Below, in pieces: positions 1-7,177 of a stretch of DNA of 17,766 nucleotides. Under the pieces are notes generated by a model, which did no database searches, was not told where the DNA came from, and was given only the letters and a program-made list of their open reading frames with translations. The stretch is from positions 1-17,766 of the forward strand of contig CAJLNC010000051.1 of NCBI GenBank assembly GCA_905207905.1. The letters run 5' to 3'. The position numbers were made by a program, and so were the translations under genes. Numbering within the stretch: the first letter of the stretch is position 1; each line of letters begins with the position of its first letter. Source of the DNA: an uncultured Lachnospiraceae bacterium (GTDB lineage: Bacteria; Bacillota_A; Clostridia; Lachnospirales; Lachnospiraceae).

Positions 1-17
1 GGTACCCTTTCGGGTGA

Positions 18-44
18 TTTTTCTCCGAAAAATACGGAGAAAAA
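18..44. terminator. T-flanked hairpin, possible bidirectional terminator
   Basis: A perfect 10-bp inverted repeat (TTTTTCTCCG / CGGAGAAAAA) encloses a 7-nt A-rich loop. The outer base pairs are a T-run and an A-run, so on either strand the GC-containing stem CTCCG/CGGAG is followed by four to five U residues. That is the usual shape of a bidirectional intrinsic terminator. The GC core is only about 6 bp, and the gene beyond the left edge is unknown, so the assignment is moderate. Confidence 0.45.
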
Positions 45-215
45 CACACCGAAAATCCACCGGAATCAGTATTTTGCAACATCCCCTGTTTTTATATCTG
101 ATTTTGCTGGCATCCGTGTACCTAGGGCAGCACGCCTCAAGCCATGAGATTTGCCGGTTTTTCTAAGGCTGAGGTCTGAAAGTCCGAAAAGGCTGAATTT
201 CACTTCCTGCAAGGC

Positions 216-254
216 GCTTTCGCTCTGCGTACTGAACGTACACAGAGCGAAAGC
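216..254 (-). repeat. 12-bp perfect inverted repeat just after the membrane-protein stop codon
   Basis: Arms GCTTTCGCTCTG (216-227) and CAGAGCGAAAGC (243-254) pair perfectly. The spacer itself contains a second nested repeat (GTAC at 229-232 and 238-241), which gives an almost continuous long stem. It begins 8 nt after the stop of the minus-strand gene ending at 262. No U-tract follows on the minus strand, so it is not a textbook terminator. It may protect the 3' end of the mRNA or be part of a mobile palindromic element. Confidence 0.5.
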
Positions 255-261
255 AGAGGCA

Positions 262-570
262 CTATCGTTTTCCCCCATTCTCCAGCCTTTTCCGCTCCAA
301 TTCTTCCTGCTCTAACTGGGCTTTTCGCTTCTCAATCTCCTGTTCCAGCTGTTTTAAATCTTCCTTCGTCAGACGATCCGGATTCAATTTATCATCCATA
401 AATCCTGAATTCTGCAGCAAAGCCAGAAACGCTCCCAGTAAAATCAAAATGAAGCCTACCCAGGTTGCAGCCTGCTCATACGGCGTCCCTATCGCTTTAT
501 TGTACACTGTCACAATAAAAACAAACGCAAGAAAATAAGACAGCAAAGACAGCTTCCCCAAAATCGTCAT
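262..570 (-). CDS. Small membrane protein, two transmembrane helices and C-terminal coiled coil
   Basis: The function is not recognised. The 102-residue product has two hydrophobic helices (about residues 7-26 and 36-54), then a charged region (about 66-99) rich in Glu, Lys and Gln with heptad-like spacing, including KQLEQEIEKRKAQLEQEE. It should be a small inner-membrane protein with a cytoplasmic coiled-coil tail. The ATG is preceded at good spacing by AAAGGAGGGG, and a near-consensus promoter lies about 40-65 bp upstream, so the gene is very likely real and separately transcribed. It diverges from the XRE regulator gene, with about 130 bp between them. The topology is predicted by eye only. 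Confidence 0.75.
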   Translation of the reverse strand: MTILGKLSLLSYFLAFVFIVTVYNKAIGTPYEQAATWVGFILILLGAFLALLQNSGFMDDKLNPDRLTKEDLKQLEQEIEKRKAQLEQEELERKRLENGGKR

Positions 571-607
571 ATTTTCCCCTCCTTTAAAATGTAGTCCATT
601 AGCTCAT

Positions 608-636
608 ATTATATAGTCTTTTAGGCGCTATTGCAA
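608..636 (-). promoter_or_regulatory. Sigma-A type promoter for the small membrane-protein gene
   Basis: Read on the minus strand, TTGCAA (-35, 631-636) is followed after exactly 17 bp by a perfect TATAAT (-10, 608-613). Transcription would start near position 601, giving a leader of about 30 nt that contains the AAAGGAGGGG ribosome binding site. This is the clearest promoter in the window. Confidence 0.75.
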
Positions 637-702
637 TCCTTCTCAATCATGTAAGCTAAAAGTGAATAAAAATCAGCTGAAAGCTTATACTATGGTGATG
701 AG

Positions 703-1032
703 ATGGAAAGAAAAAATTTAGGAAAACGGATCAATTCTGTGCGAAAAGATCAGCACATCACAGCGGAACAGCTGTCTGACCGCTGTAATATTAACGCCAC
801 TTATCTTCGGCAGATCGAAGGCGGTTCCAAACTGCCAAGCCTGCCTGTATTCATTGACATCTGCAATGCCCTGAAGATCTCTCCTGACTATCTGCTTCAG
901 GATGAATTAGAACCAAATGAGCTCTGTCAGCTCCGGGAACTGGACTGTCTGTGGAAACAGGCTTCTCCCAGCAAACAAGCCCTTGTCATCGCCCTCCTCA
1001 AAACCGCCCTGGCTCAGGATTTTCCATCCTGA
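703..1032 (+). CDS. XRE-family (Cro/CI-type) transcriptional regulator
   Basis: The 109-residue protein begins with a Cro/CI-type helix-turn-helix (about residues 8-62). It shows the family pattern LGKRINSVRK, then EQLSDRCNINATYLRQIEGG, then LPVFIDICNALKISPDYLL. The remaining 40 residues form a short helical tail without a recognisable ligand domain. Such single-domain regulators bind operator DNA as dimers. The upstream ribosome binding site is weak (GGTGATG), and a TATACT element at 686-691 has no good -35, so expression may be low or activator-dependent. It runs convergently toward the CLC gene, with only 36 bp between them. The target is unknown; the divergent membrane-protein gene is an obvious candidate, by position only. 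Confidence 0.85.
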   Translation: MERKNLGKRINSVRKDQHITAEQLSDRCNINATYLRQIEGGSKLPSLPVFIDICNALKISPDYLLQDELEPNELCQLRELDCLWKQASPSKQALVIALLKTALAQDFPS

Positions 1033-1068
1033 TTTCCCCTCTCGCAAAGAGACCGCGTCCCTGTCCTT

Positions 1069-2385
1069 CTAGGACTCTGCTCTGTCATTGACATATCTGG
1101 CCTTATATTTTGAATACACGATTCTCTGTTCCCTGTAAAGACTGTAATTTCCGGAAGCTGCATAGCTGATAGCCACTGCAATAAGATAAAAAGGTTCCCC
1201 GCTAAATCCAAACAGTTCAAACGCGATCAGTATGGAGGAAATGGGACAGTTTGTCACACCGCAGAACACGGCTGTCATCCCCGCTGCAGCGCACAGCGAA
1301 GGGGACAGACCGATCAGCTGTCCTGCCACACAGCCAAAAGTAGCTCCCACACAGAAAGCCGGAACAATTTCGCCTCCCCGGAAACCTGCCCGCATAGTGA
1401 GTGCTGTAAGAAGCAGTTTCCAGAAAAAAGCAAAGGGGTTCGCCTTTCCCTGCTCCACAGCCTGGATGATCAGATTGGTGCCCGCTCCCATATAGTCATC
1501 CGTCTGAAGAAGGATCGTAAGCAGGATAATAATCCCGCCTGCCACAGCCACCCGCACATAAGGATTTTTAAGAAGTCGGCCATAGATTCGGCCCACCCAT
1601 TTTAAAGTACTGCAAAAAAGAATGCTCACCAGAGCACACCCCAGGGCCACCAGTATCAGCTTTCCTCCCGTCTCCAAAGTCAGTTCCGGAATCTCCGTCA
1701 CATGAAAGACTTCCGGACGAATTCCCCAGCCCATGGCCAGCTCTGAGGCAATCAAGGCTGCGATCACACAGGGAAGCAGCGCCGTATAATACATAATGCC
1801 CACGCTCACCACCTCCATTGGGAAAAAAGCGGCTGCCATGGGAGTCCCGAACAAAGCGGCAAAGGCGGCACTCATGCCGATCATCACCATCATATGGCGA
1901 TCCGCCTCATCCATGCGGAGCAGTTTTCCTATCTTATTGCTGATACTTCCCCCCAGCTGGAGCGCTGCTCCCTCTCTCCCGGCAGATCCCCCTCCCAGGT
2001 GGGTCAGGGCCGTTGCCACAAAGATCAGAGGGGCAGACCGGAAGGACACATCACCCGCAGACCGGATGGTGGATAATATCTGATTCGTTCCCCCATCCTG
2101 TCTGCCAAATCTCTGGTACAGCCCTACAATGCAAAGTCCCAGAAACGGCAGCAGCAAAAAAAGCCACCGTTCCTTTTCCCGCAGCCAGGTTACGGTAGAG
2201 AGCGCATATGAAAAGAGGCTGCCTGCAACGCCTACCACACAGCCCACCAGCACTGCCAGAGCCAACCATTTTACCAAAGACAGAATTTCCTTTTTCCTGC
2301 GCTGAAAATTCTTCTCATATTCCAGAAATTTCTTTCTGTTTTCCTCAGTTCCTCTCATTTCCCACACCATAACCTCTTTCTTCAT
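1069..2385 (-). CDS. CLC-family anion channel / antiporter
   Basis: This 438-residue polytopic membrane protein belongs to the CLC chloride channel / anion-proton antiporter family. It has the gating-glutamate motif GREGA (136-140, E138; usually GREGP) in the context GGGSAGREGAALQLGG, and the later anion-pathway motif GGEIVP (337-342). The classical first motif GSGIP is absent; the equivalent region reads GGTNQI (98-103). That resembles the eriC-like branch that includes fluoride-transporting CLC-F proteins, but I cannot confirm fluoride selectivity and see no fluoride riboswitch upstream. The start codon follows a 41-bp tandem repeat and has no strong Shine-Dalgarno at normal spacing. An in-frame stop four codons upstream limits extension. 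A start at Met6 or Met10 is possible. Confidence 0.85.
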   Translation of the reverse strand: MKKEVMVWEMRGTEENRKKFLEYEKNFQRRKKEILSLVKWLALAVLVGCVVGVAGSLFSYALSTVTWLREKERWLFLLLPFLGLCIVGLYQRFGRQDGGTNQILSTIRSAGDVSFRSAPLIFVATALTHLGGGSAGREGAALQLGGSISNKIGKLLRMDEADRHMMVMIGMSAAFAALFGTPMAAAFFPMEVVSVGIMYYTALLPCVIAALIASELAMGWGIRPEVFHVTEIPELTLETGGKLILVALGCALVSILFCSTLKWVGRIYGRLLKNPYVRVAVAGGIIILLTILLQTDDYMGAGTNLIIQAVEQGKANPFAFFWKLLLTALTMRAGFRGGEIVPAFCVGATFGCVAGQLIGLSPSLCAAAGMTAVFCGVTNCPISSILIAFELFGFSGEPFYLIAVAISYAASGNYSLYREQRIVYSKYKARYVNDRAES

Positions 2386-2547
2386 TTCTGTATTTTACTT
2401 TCTTCATCCCCTGGTCTCTTCCCTCATCCCTGGGTTTGCTTTCTTCATCCCCTGGTCTCTTTCCTCATTCCTGGGTTTGCTTTCTTCATCCCCTGGTCTC
2501 TTTCCTCATCCCTGGGTTTGCTTTCTGCAATGCTCTGTCTCTTTCAC
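2345..2547 (-). other. Chain of ATGA-overlapping mini-ORFs between two genes
   Basis: On the minus strand the tandem repeat can be read as short frames joined by ATGA overlaps. A GTG frame (2547-2506) starts directly after the LURP-one stop and ends in TGA at 2506. ATG frames follow at 2509-2486, 2489-2445 (MKKANPGMRKETRG), 2448-2404 (the same peptide with one Lys to Glu change) and 2407-2345. The last one overlaps the first 41 bases of the CLC gene out of frame. A 41-bp period (3n+2) makes ATG and the next unit's TGA fall in frame automatically, so the pattern may be a by-product of the repeat. Whether any of it is translated is unknown. Confidence 0.3.
2398..2520. repeat. Three-copy 41-bp tandem repeat upstream of the CLC gene
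   Basis: Three consecutive 41-bp units occupy 2398-2438, 2439-2479 and 2480-2520. The second and third differ by one or two bases from the first, so the array is recent or kept uniform. Each unit is itself a loose dimer of 20- and 21-bp halves (CTTTCTTCATCCCCTGGTCT and CTTTCCTCATCCCTGGGTTTG on the plus strand). A degenerate fourth half-like copy continues to about 2560 at the end of the LURP-one gene. On the minus strand each half contains a GGATGA/AATGA core followed by purine-rich sequence, like the start of the CLC coding region itself. Confidence 0.9.
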
Positions 2548-3021
2548 TTAATCATTCCTGGAACACTTCTCCGCATCAATAGCAAGTACCAGCATCAGAG
2601 CACAGAGAGCGTCCTGTGGATGAACCACATCAATCACATAGGTATCTGTCAGATTAAATAACTGCTTGGATACGGCTGCCGCAACCTCTCCTGCCGCATT
2701 TACAATCTCATAATCCCACTCCCAAAAATCCCCTTCCACCTGCCAGCCATTACAGTCAATCTGATATCTGGGCCTGAAAATCGTAAACTCTTTGCTGATA
2801 GAGCCCACGTACCGGTCCCCCAGATACAGTTCGAACTTTGGAAGAAAGGTAAGGACACGCTCCTTCACTGTCCCGATTTCATTTCCCCACTGGTCAAATA
2901 TCTTCAGGCAATGTCCCCAGGAAAGCTGTCCCTTAACCGTGTATACCGGATTGCCTGCTTCATCGTAAATATCATAGCTGTCGAACCAGGAAAACAACCG
3001 CTGTTTAAATAATAGTCTCAT
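2548..3021 (-). CDS. LURP-one-related (LOR / tubby C-terminal-like) protein
   Basis: The 157-residue protein matches the LURP-one-related fold (beta-barrel around a central helix, related to tubby C-terminal domains and scramblases). It has the typical opening MRLLFKQRLFSWFDSYDIYD, then repeated beta-hairpin phrases such as GNPVYTVKGQLS, DQWGNEIGTVKE and YVGSISKEF. It ends with a hydrophobic helix (CALMLVLAID) in the position of the central helix. The start at 3021 is preferred over one 12 codons upstream because TAAGGGGG lies about 8 nt before it and the longer start falls inside a hairpin. Bacterial members have no established enzymatic role. The gene stands alone, followed by the 41-bp repeat array. 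Confidence 0.8.
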   Translation of the reverse strand: MRLLFKQRLFSWFDSYDIYDEAGNPVYTVKGQLSWGHCLKIFDQWGNEIGTVKERVLTFLPKFELYLGDRYVGSISKEFTIFRPRYQIDCNGWQVEGDFWEWDYEIVNAAGEVAAAVSKQLFNLTDTYVIDVVHPQDALCALMLVLAIDAEKCSRND

Positions 3022-3052
3022 CCTTTTCCCCCTTATCTTCCTCTCTTTCGTG

Positions 3053-3085
3053 TACATACAGAGGACATCCCTCTGCCTCTATGTA
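3053..3085 (-). promoter_or_regulatory. Nested inverted repeat in the LURP-one gene leader
   Basis: Outer arms TACATA (3053-3058) and TATGTA (3080-3085) enclose inner arms CAGAGG (3059-3064) and CCTCTG (3070-3075). The structure ends about 30 nt before the chosen start codon. It could be an operator or an mRNA 5' hairpin; no known riboswitch or attenuator consensus was recognised. A possible promoter lies further upstream (TTGACG at 3170-3175, TAAGAT at 3147-3152, 17-bp spacing), but the -10 is poor. Confidence 0.4.
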
Positions 3086-3375
3086 AATACTGCATTTTGG
3101 AATTCTAAGCTTCGTATTCTTATACTCAAACCTCATCTTCTGTTTCATCTTATATCTCTTTTCCTCTTTCGTCAAGATGCAGCGGTTTTCTTAAAAAATA
3201 ATATTTTCTATTTACACAGTTAAATTAATATAGTAATATGTCATTATATAATTAATTTATCATTTGTGTATGAGGACATGACATCAGAGCGCTTTTCGTT
3301 TTTTCTGCGTTACGGCGTTACGCCTCATGCATGGATGCTACTATTCGATACTATTAAAATGCGAAGGAAACTGAT
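3086..3375. other. AT-rich divergent intergenic region
   Basis: This spacer separates the LURP-one gene (-) from the zinc-ribbon gene (+). I see no coding frame of value. The segment from about 3190 to 3265 is strongly AT-rich (runs of AATTAATTTAT-like sequence), as expected of promoter DNA. A perfect 11-bp palindrome, GGCGTTACGCC (3314-3324), is preceded by a direct repeat of GCGTTACG and lies 52 bp before the plus-strand start codon, so it may be an operator. No convincing -35/-10 pair was found for the plus strand. Confidence 0.4.
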
Positions 3376-3684
3376 ATGAACGCCAAGTATGAGAAAAAAT
3401 CGTACGCCAACTATTGTGAACGATGCGGTGACCTTGTCTTTCAAAAAGATGCCAGCATCTGCCGTATCTGCGGCGGCCCCCTGAAAGAATGCAGCAGCGA
3501 CTATGACCTGAGTTTTGAAAGCTATATTCATCGCACCAAAACTTTTCGCAGCAACGAACAACGTTTTTTAGAAGAAGTGGTGAAAACAAATCCGAATTTC
3601 GATTCCAGTCTCTTTGCCAAAAGAGAAGCACTTCTCCATTCCTGTACCGGGACTTCCTCTGAGCTCCCGGCGCAGCTCCCATAA
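3376..3684 (+). CDS. Small zinc-ribbon protein of unknown function
   Basis: The 102-residue product has two knuckles, CERC (C14, C17) and CRIC (C29, C32), spaced as in a rubredoxin-like zinc ribbon, so one structural Zn is expected. After the ribbon comes an acidic, Tyr/Phe-containing segment and a helical stretch (QRFLEEVVKTN). The last 20 residues are low in hydrophobics and look unstructured. The start ATG has GAAGGAA upstream at good spacing. There is no membrane segment or signal peptide. It faces the chromate-transporter gene convergently. The function is unknown; small proteins of this shape are often RNA- or protein-binding. Confidence 0.65.
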   Translation: MNAKYEKKSYANYCERCGDLVFQKDASICRICGGPLKECSSDYDLSFESYIHRTKTFRSNEQRFLEEVVKTNPNFDSSLFAKREALLHSCTGTSSELPAQLP

Positions 3685-3860
3685 ATCGAAACCGCCGGGC
3701 TGCTCTCTGGAGAAGCATACCCTTTTCCAGGCTCCCTATCGTAAAGCAGCTTGTACCTTTTTAGATCCCACGAATCATAAAAAGCTGCCGCATCACAAGA
3801 CTAAAATTCACCTGGTCGAATCATCCGTCTTGCTTACGACAGCCTTTCTCTGAAAAGCTT

Positions 3861-4430
3861 TTATTTTCCAATGATCAGATAAATGATGGTTCCCACGATT
3901 CCTGAACCAAAGATAATAGGAATGGGGCCTACTTTAGTTTTCCTCAGAAGCAGCAGGCAAACTGCAAAGATCACAGCCTCCACAACCCGAAAATCTGTCA
4001 GCTGTACCGTAAATAAAGAGGCATCAAAAAGCGCCAGCAAAAACAGCGACAGAGCTGCAGAGGCAATCATTGCCACTACCGCCGGGCGAAGTCCTGTAAG
4101 CACCCCCTGGATCGTCTTTAAACTCCGGTATTTCATATACAGCCAGGACAGAAACAGCACGATCACAAAGGATGGAAAAATGCAGCCAAGCGTACAGATA
4201 ATAGCCCCCGGAAGTCCTGCGATCTGCTGTCCCACAAAGGTTGCGCTGTTTACGGCAATGGGACCCGGGGTCATCTCCGCAATGGTAATCAGATCTGCAA
4301 ACTGGCTCATTTCCAGCCACTGCTTTGTTTCAACAATCTGATGCTGAATCAAAGGCACTGCCGCATAGCCGCCTCCGAAACTGAAAAGACCAATCTGAAA
4401 AAAGGCCCAGAACAATTCCAGATAAATCAT
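3861..4430 (-). CDS. chrA: Chromate transporter (CHR) family, short subunit 2
   Basis: The 189-residue membrane protein is one half of a short-chain CHR (chromate ion transporter) pair. The family's opening signature is clear: LFWAFFQIGLFSFGGGYAAVP, then EMTPGPIAVNSATFVG near residue 52, then several hydrophobic helices. Short CHR proteins work as pairs with opposite membrane topology, and the partner lies directly upstream, overlapping by the four bases ATGA, which suggests translational coupling. The ribosome binding site AAGGGGG lies about 7 nt before the ATG. Chromate efflux is proven only for some members. In a sugar operon the natural substrate may be another oxyanion such as sulfate or sulfite (inference). 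It is the last gene of the cluster; no clear terminator follows in the 176 bp to the convergent gene. Confidence 0.88.
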   Translation of the reverse strand: MIYLELFWAFFQIGLFSFGGGYAAVPLIQHQIVETKQWLEMSQFADLITIAEMTPGPIAVNSATFVGQQIAGLPGAIICTLGCIFPSFVIVLFLSWLYMKYRSLKTIQGVLTGLRPAVVAMIASAALSLFLLALFDASLFTVQLTDFRVVEAVIFAVCLLLLRKTKVGPIPIIFGSGIVGTIIYLIIGK

Positions 4431-5029
4431 CTTGAAGCCCCCTTTCGCTCATCCATCAGTACTTTCACAAGTCCTACCAAACCACACGTCAGAATGATCA
4501 CAATGGCGCTGACATCAAAGAAGCAGGTAGCTGCAAAAGCCGCACACATCATGATAATCCAGAGAAAACTTCTGGTCTTGATCACATTTCCTGCCAAGTC
4601 GATGACTACGCTGCAGATCACCGCGGCCACGCCCGCCCGCATCACCTGAAGGGCAATGGCAATAATTTCATTGTCCTTAAACTGGTTATAAAACACAGAG
4701 ATAATGGAAATAATCACCAGAGGCGGTATCACTGCTCCCAGCGTGCAGACAACTGCTCCCAAAAATTTCTTTATCCGATATCCTACCACAATGGCAATGT
4801 TCACACCAAGGGCTCCTGGTGAGGATTGGGCGATAGCTGTCATATCCAGCATCTCTTCATCCTGAAGCCATCCCATCTGCTCCACAAACTTTTTCTTCAT
4901 CATACCGATGATCACGAAGCCGCCCCCAAAGGTGCTGGCGCTTAAGACCAGTGTTGTCACAAACAATTTCCAGTAAATCTGAAAATTTGAAAGTTTCGCC
5001 ACGCTTCCATCCCTGTCCTCTTTTTCCAT
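4427..5029 (-). CDS. chrA: Chromate transporter (CHR) family, short subunit 1
   Basis: This is the 200-residue partner of the following short CHR protein. It has the motif LSASTFGGGFVIIGMMKKKFVEQ near residues 30-50, AIAQSSPGALGVNIAIVVGYR near residues 67-87, and about five more hydrophobic segments. The two subunits are homologous but not duplicates. Its start codon lies 5 nt after the nagA stop, and its ribosome binding site (GGGAG) is inside the last codons of nagA, so it is almost certainly cotranscribed with nagA. The substrate is not shown by sequence. Linkage to amino-sugar genes is unusual for a metal-resistance function. Confidence 0.88.
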   Translation of the reverse strand: MEKEDRDGSVAKLSNFQIYWKLFVTTLVLSASTFGGGFVIIGMMKKKFVEQMGWLQDEEMLDMTAIAQSSPGALGVNIAIVVGYRIKKFLGAVVCTLGAVIPPLVIISIISVFYNQFKDNEIIAIALQVMRAGVAAVICSVVIDLAGNVIKTRSFLWIIMMCAAFAATCFFDVSAIVIILTCGLVGLVKVLMDERKGASR

Positions 5030-5034
5030 CTGTC

Positions 5035-6201
5035 TTATCTCCCTTGTCTAAAAAATAAATTTCCCCGCAGAAAGACCCGCTCAATCTGCAGCTGCTCGTC
5101 CATAATCAAAAGGTCTCCGTCTTTGCCCTCTGCAATGGATCCTTTCCGGTCAAATACCCCCAGCAGCTTCGCCGGATTCTCCGTGAACACCGGAAGGATC
5201 TGCTCCAGCGGAAGCCCTGTAAAAGAACAGACATTTCTAAGAGCCTGTATCTGTGTCAGCGTACTGCCCGCCCGGGTACCATCTGCGGCGAGCGTGGCAT
5301 CTCCATCTTTTACCACCACCTCATTCACTCCCAGATGATACGTTCCATCCGGAAGCCCAGCTGCCATAATCGAATCTGTGACAGCAATCATCCTGCGGTT
5401 TCCTTTCACTTTCATCAGCAGCCGAACAATTCCCGGGTGAAGATGACGGCCGTCGCAGATCATTTCACAGTAAATATCTGTTTCAAGAGCCGCTCCCAGA
5501 ATCGCAGGCTCATGCTGGTGCAGAAGCCGCATGGCATTGCAGGTATGGGTGGAACAGTCCGCTCCGGCCTCAATGGCCTCCATCGCCTGGTCATAGGTGG
5601 CCCCGGAATGACCGACAGCAGCAACAATCCCCATTTTTTTCAGCTCCGGAATCAGCTCTGCCGTCCCGGGAAGCTCCGGTGAAAGAGTGAGATAACGAAT
5701 TCCTCCCTCTGCTCTCTCCTGATATTCCCGCACCAGTTTAGAATCCGGCAGCCGAAGAAGCTGCTTAGGCATAGCTCCCTTATATTCCTCTGACAGAAAC
5801 GGGCCTTCCAGATGGATGCCTAAAAGCTCCGCCTCATTTCCTTCTCTCTGATCCAAGTTCCGGTACTGATCAATGCACCATTCTGTCTGCTCTTTTGTAT
5901 CTGTAAGCACAGAAGCCAGCCAGCTGGTAGTTCCATTTTCTGCAAAAAACCGGCCGATCTTTTTTAATCCTTCCGGATCCGCACCATTTACATCCACCCC
6001 CACTGCTCCGTGGGTATGAATATCCAGAAAGCCCGGCACAATCCGTTTTCCAGCTGCATCAATCACCTGAGTATCCCCATACTTCTCCAGTTTTTCACCT
6101 GGTTTATGCAGTCTGATTTTTCCATGGGTAAGCTCCAGATCCAGATGTTTAAAGCCGCCTTCCTGGTATACAAGCCCGTTTATAATATAGTAGTTTTTCA
6201 T
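5035..6201 (-). CDS. nagA: N-acetylglucosamine-6-phosphate deacetylase
   Basis: The enzyme removes acetate from GlcNAc-6-phosphate in the cytoplasm, giving glucosamine-6-phosphate for NagB. The 388-residue protein has the amidohydrolase TIM-barrel landmarks: DIHTHG (H62, H64), HLEGPF (E132, metal), GHSGA (H198), STHTCNAM (H219) and the catalytic Asp in AVTDSIMAAG (D276). The C-terminal part carries the usual NPAKLLGVFDRKGSIAEGKD phrase. The length is normal. The start at 6201 is chosen because AGGAG stands just before it; the frame is open 24 codons further, but that part overlaps the end of nagB and lacks homology. It lies 49 nt after nagB and 5 nt before the CHR pair. Confidence 0.95.
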   Translation of the reverse strand: MKNYYIINGLVYQEGGFKHLDLELTHGKIRLHKPGEKLEKYGDTQVIDAAGKRIVPGFLDIHTHGAVGVDVNGADPEGLKKIGRFFAENGTTSWLASVLTDTKEQTEWCIDQYRNLDQREGNEAELLGIHLEGPFLSEEYKGAMPKQLLRLPDSKLVREYQERAEGGIRYLTLSPELPGTAELIPELKKMGIVAAVGHSGATYDQAMEAIEAGADCSTHTCNAMRLLHQHEPAILGAALETDIYCEMICDGRHLHPGIVRLLMKVKGNRRMIAVTDSIMAAGLPDGTYHLGVNEVVVKDGDATLAADGTRAGSTLTQIQALRNVCSFTGLPLEQILPVFTENPAKLLGVFDRKGSIAEGKDGDLLIMDEQLQIERVFLRGNLFFRQGR

Positions 6202-6250
6202 TTTTTTGCTCCTTTTCGGGTTACCATCCCCTCTGTCCGCTTGGAACCTC

Positions 6251-7072
6251 CTATCTTGGAAGTTCTGCCACAAATTCTGTGATGCGAATCAGGGTATCCG
6301 GATGATTCTGAAGAAGCGTTACCGGAAAGTGAGCAGATACCTCTCCATAGGCTCCATGGCGCACTACGCTGCGGTGCCAGTCTCTGAAACACCCCAATCG
6401 GATCTTTCTGGCCCCATAGATCTCGTTCATGCCAATGGTCACACAATAAAGCGGCATATCATCCACAGCGCCGTTTAAATCTCCAATGGCATTCGCTGTC
6501 CTAGTCTCCCGGCTGATGGCCAACGTTCTGGTATGAAGCTGCCGAAACTCCTCCGGTGTCAGCTCGTCCTGCGCCTCATTGAAAGCCACATGGCCATTGA
6601 TTCCGATACCGCCGAAGCAGATATCCACACCTCCCAATTTCTGGATGGTTTCCTGAATATGGGTGAGATCCTTGGGATCCGGGAAAATTCTCTGCTCTTC
6701 CGGCATCACAAGCTCCGGTTTGATTTTGCTGTACACTTCCCGGTTCATAAAGCCCCGGAAACTTAACTTATCAGAAGAATCGATCCACTCCTTTTCATCG
6801 GTAAGATATTCATCCATATTGATAAACCATACATTTTTCAGGCTAATATTCTCCCGGTTTACCTGCTCTACAAAGTAGGGATACTGGCCCACCGGACCTA
6901 CCGGACAGATAAATACCGTGCGTTCTCCCAGACTGTTTTTCCGCTTGATCTCCTCTGCCATCTCCTCTGCCATTGCCTGGAACACAGCAGCATTATCCGC
7001 CATCACTTCCACCGGAATTTTGGGTTCTGCCAACAATTCCTGTTTTGTATAATAATAATATTCATGTTTCAT
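6251..7072 (-). CDS. nagB: Glucosamine-6-phosphate deaminase / isomerase family
   Basis: This enzyme converts glucosamine-6-phosphate to fructose-6-phosphate and ammonia, linking NagA to glycolysis. The 273-residue sequence contains INMDEY (D87, the general base), GGIGINGHVAFNEA (N159, H161, E166, the active-site group) and the lid-like segment LSFRGFMNREVY. At the ring-opening Asp position of E. coli NagB it has Asn; from memory, Asn also occurs in Gram-positive NagB enzymes, so activity is expected. The C-terminal third (CFRDWHRSVVRHGAYGEVSA) differs from enterobacterial NagB and marks a divergent subgroup, so substrate preference could differ. The ribosome binding site AGGAGG stands 8 nt before the ATG. 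The 105-bp gap after the DUF4838 gene has no clear promoter. Confidence 0.9.
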   Translation of the reverse strand: MKHEYYYYTKQELLAEPKIPVEVMADNAAVFQAMAEEMAEEIKRKNSLGERTVFICPVGPVGQYPYFVEQVNRENISLKNVWFINMDEYLTDEKEWIDSSDKLSFRGFMNREVYSKIKPELVMPEEQRIFPDPKDLTHIQETIQKLGGVDICFGGIGINGHVAFNEAQDELTPEEFRQLHTRTLAISRETRTANAIGDLNGAVDDMPLYCVTIGMNEIYGARKIRLGCFRDWHRSVVRHGAYGEVSAHFPVTLLQNHPDTLIRITEFVAELPR

Positions 7073-7177
7073 CTCATTTTCCTCCTGTTCCTATCCCTTC
7101 GCTCTGTATGACGCCTTCAGCACCCTTCTCTGCCAGACAGCTGACTTAGTATTGATCAGCGGCAATCCTCAGCCATT

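Larger units (their letters stand above)
1..261. other. Non-coding stretch with two inverted repeats; possible dispersed intergenic element
   Basis: No convincing gene is visible here. A 70-codon minus-strand frame (66-278) overlaps the 3' end of the next gene, lacks a good ribosome binding site and has a composition unlike a folded protein, so I treat it as spurious. The stretch contains two strong inverted repeats, listed separately. Its position after the stop codon of the small membrane-protein gene and its repeat-rich character suggest a dispersed intergenic element, but copies elsewhere in the genome cannot be seen from this window. Confidence 0.4.

Noticed and set aside
66..278. 70-codon minus-strand frame
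   Set aside because: It overlaps the 3' end of the membrane-protein gene, spans a perfect hairpin, and has no good ribosome binding site; probably a translated intergenic repeat.
2386..2547. Fluoride riboswitch upstream of the CLC gene
   Set aside because: The region is made of 41-bp repeats and does not show the conserved fluoride aptamer sequence or pseudoknot.
3746..3788. Inverted repeat GCAGCTT/AAGCTGC as a terminator between the convergent zinc-ribbon and CHR genes
   Set aside because: The loop is about 29 nt and no U-run follows on either strand, so termination is not supported.
6202..6273. Longer N-terminus for nagA
   Set aside because: AGGAG precedes the ATG at 6201, and the extension overlaps nagB and lacks NagA homology.
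6251..7072. Asn in place of the E. coli NagB ring-opening Asp as a sign of inactivation
   Set aside because: From memory, Gram-positive NagB enzymes also carry Asn at this position, and the other active-site residues are intact, so loss of function is not supported.
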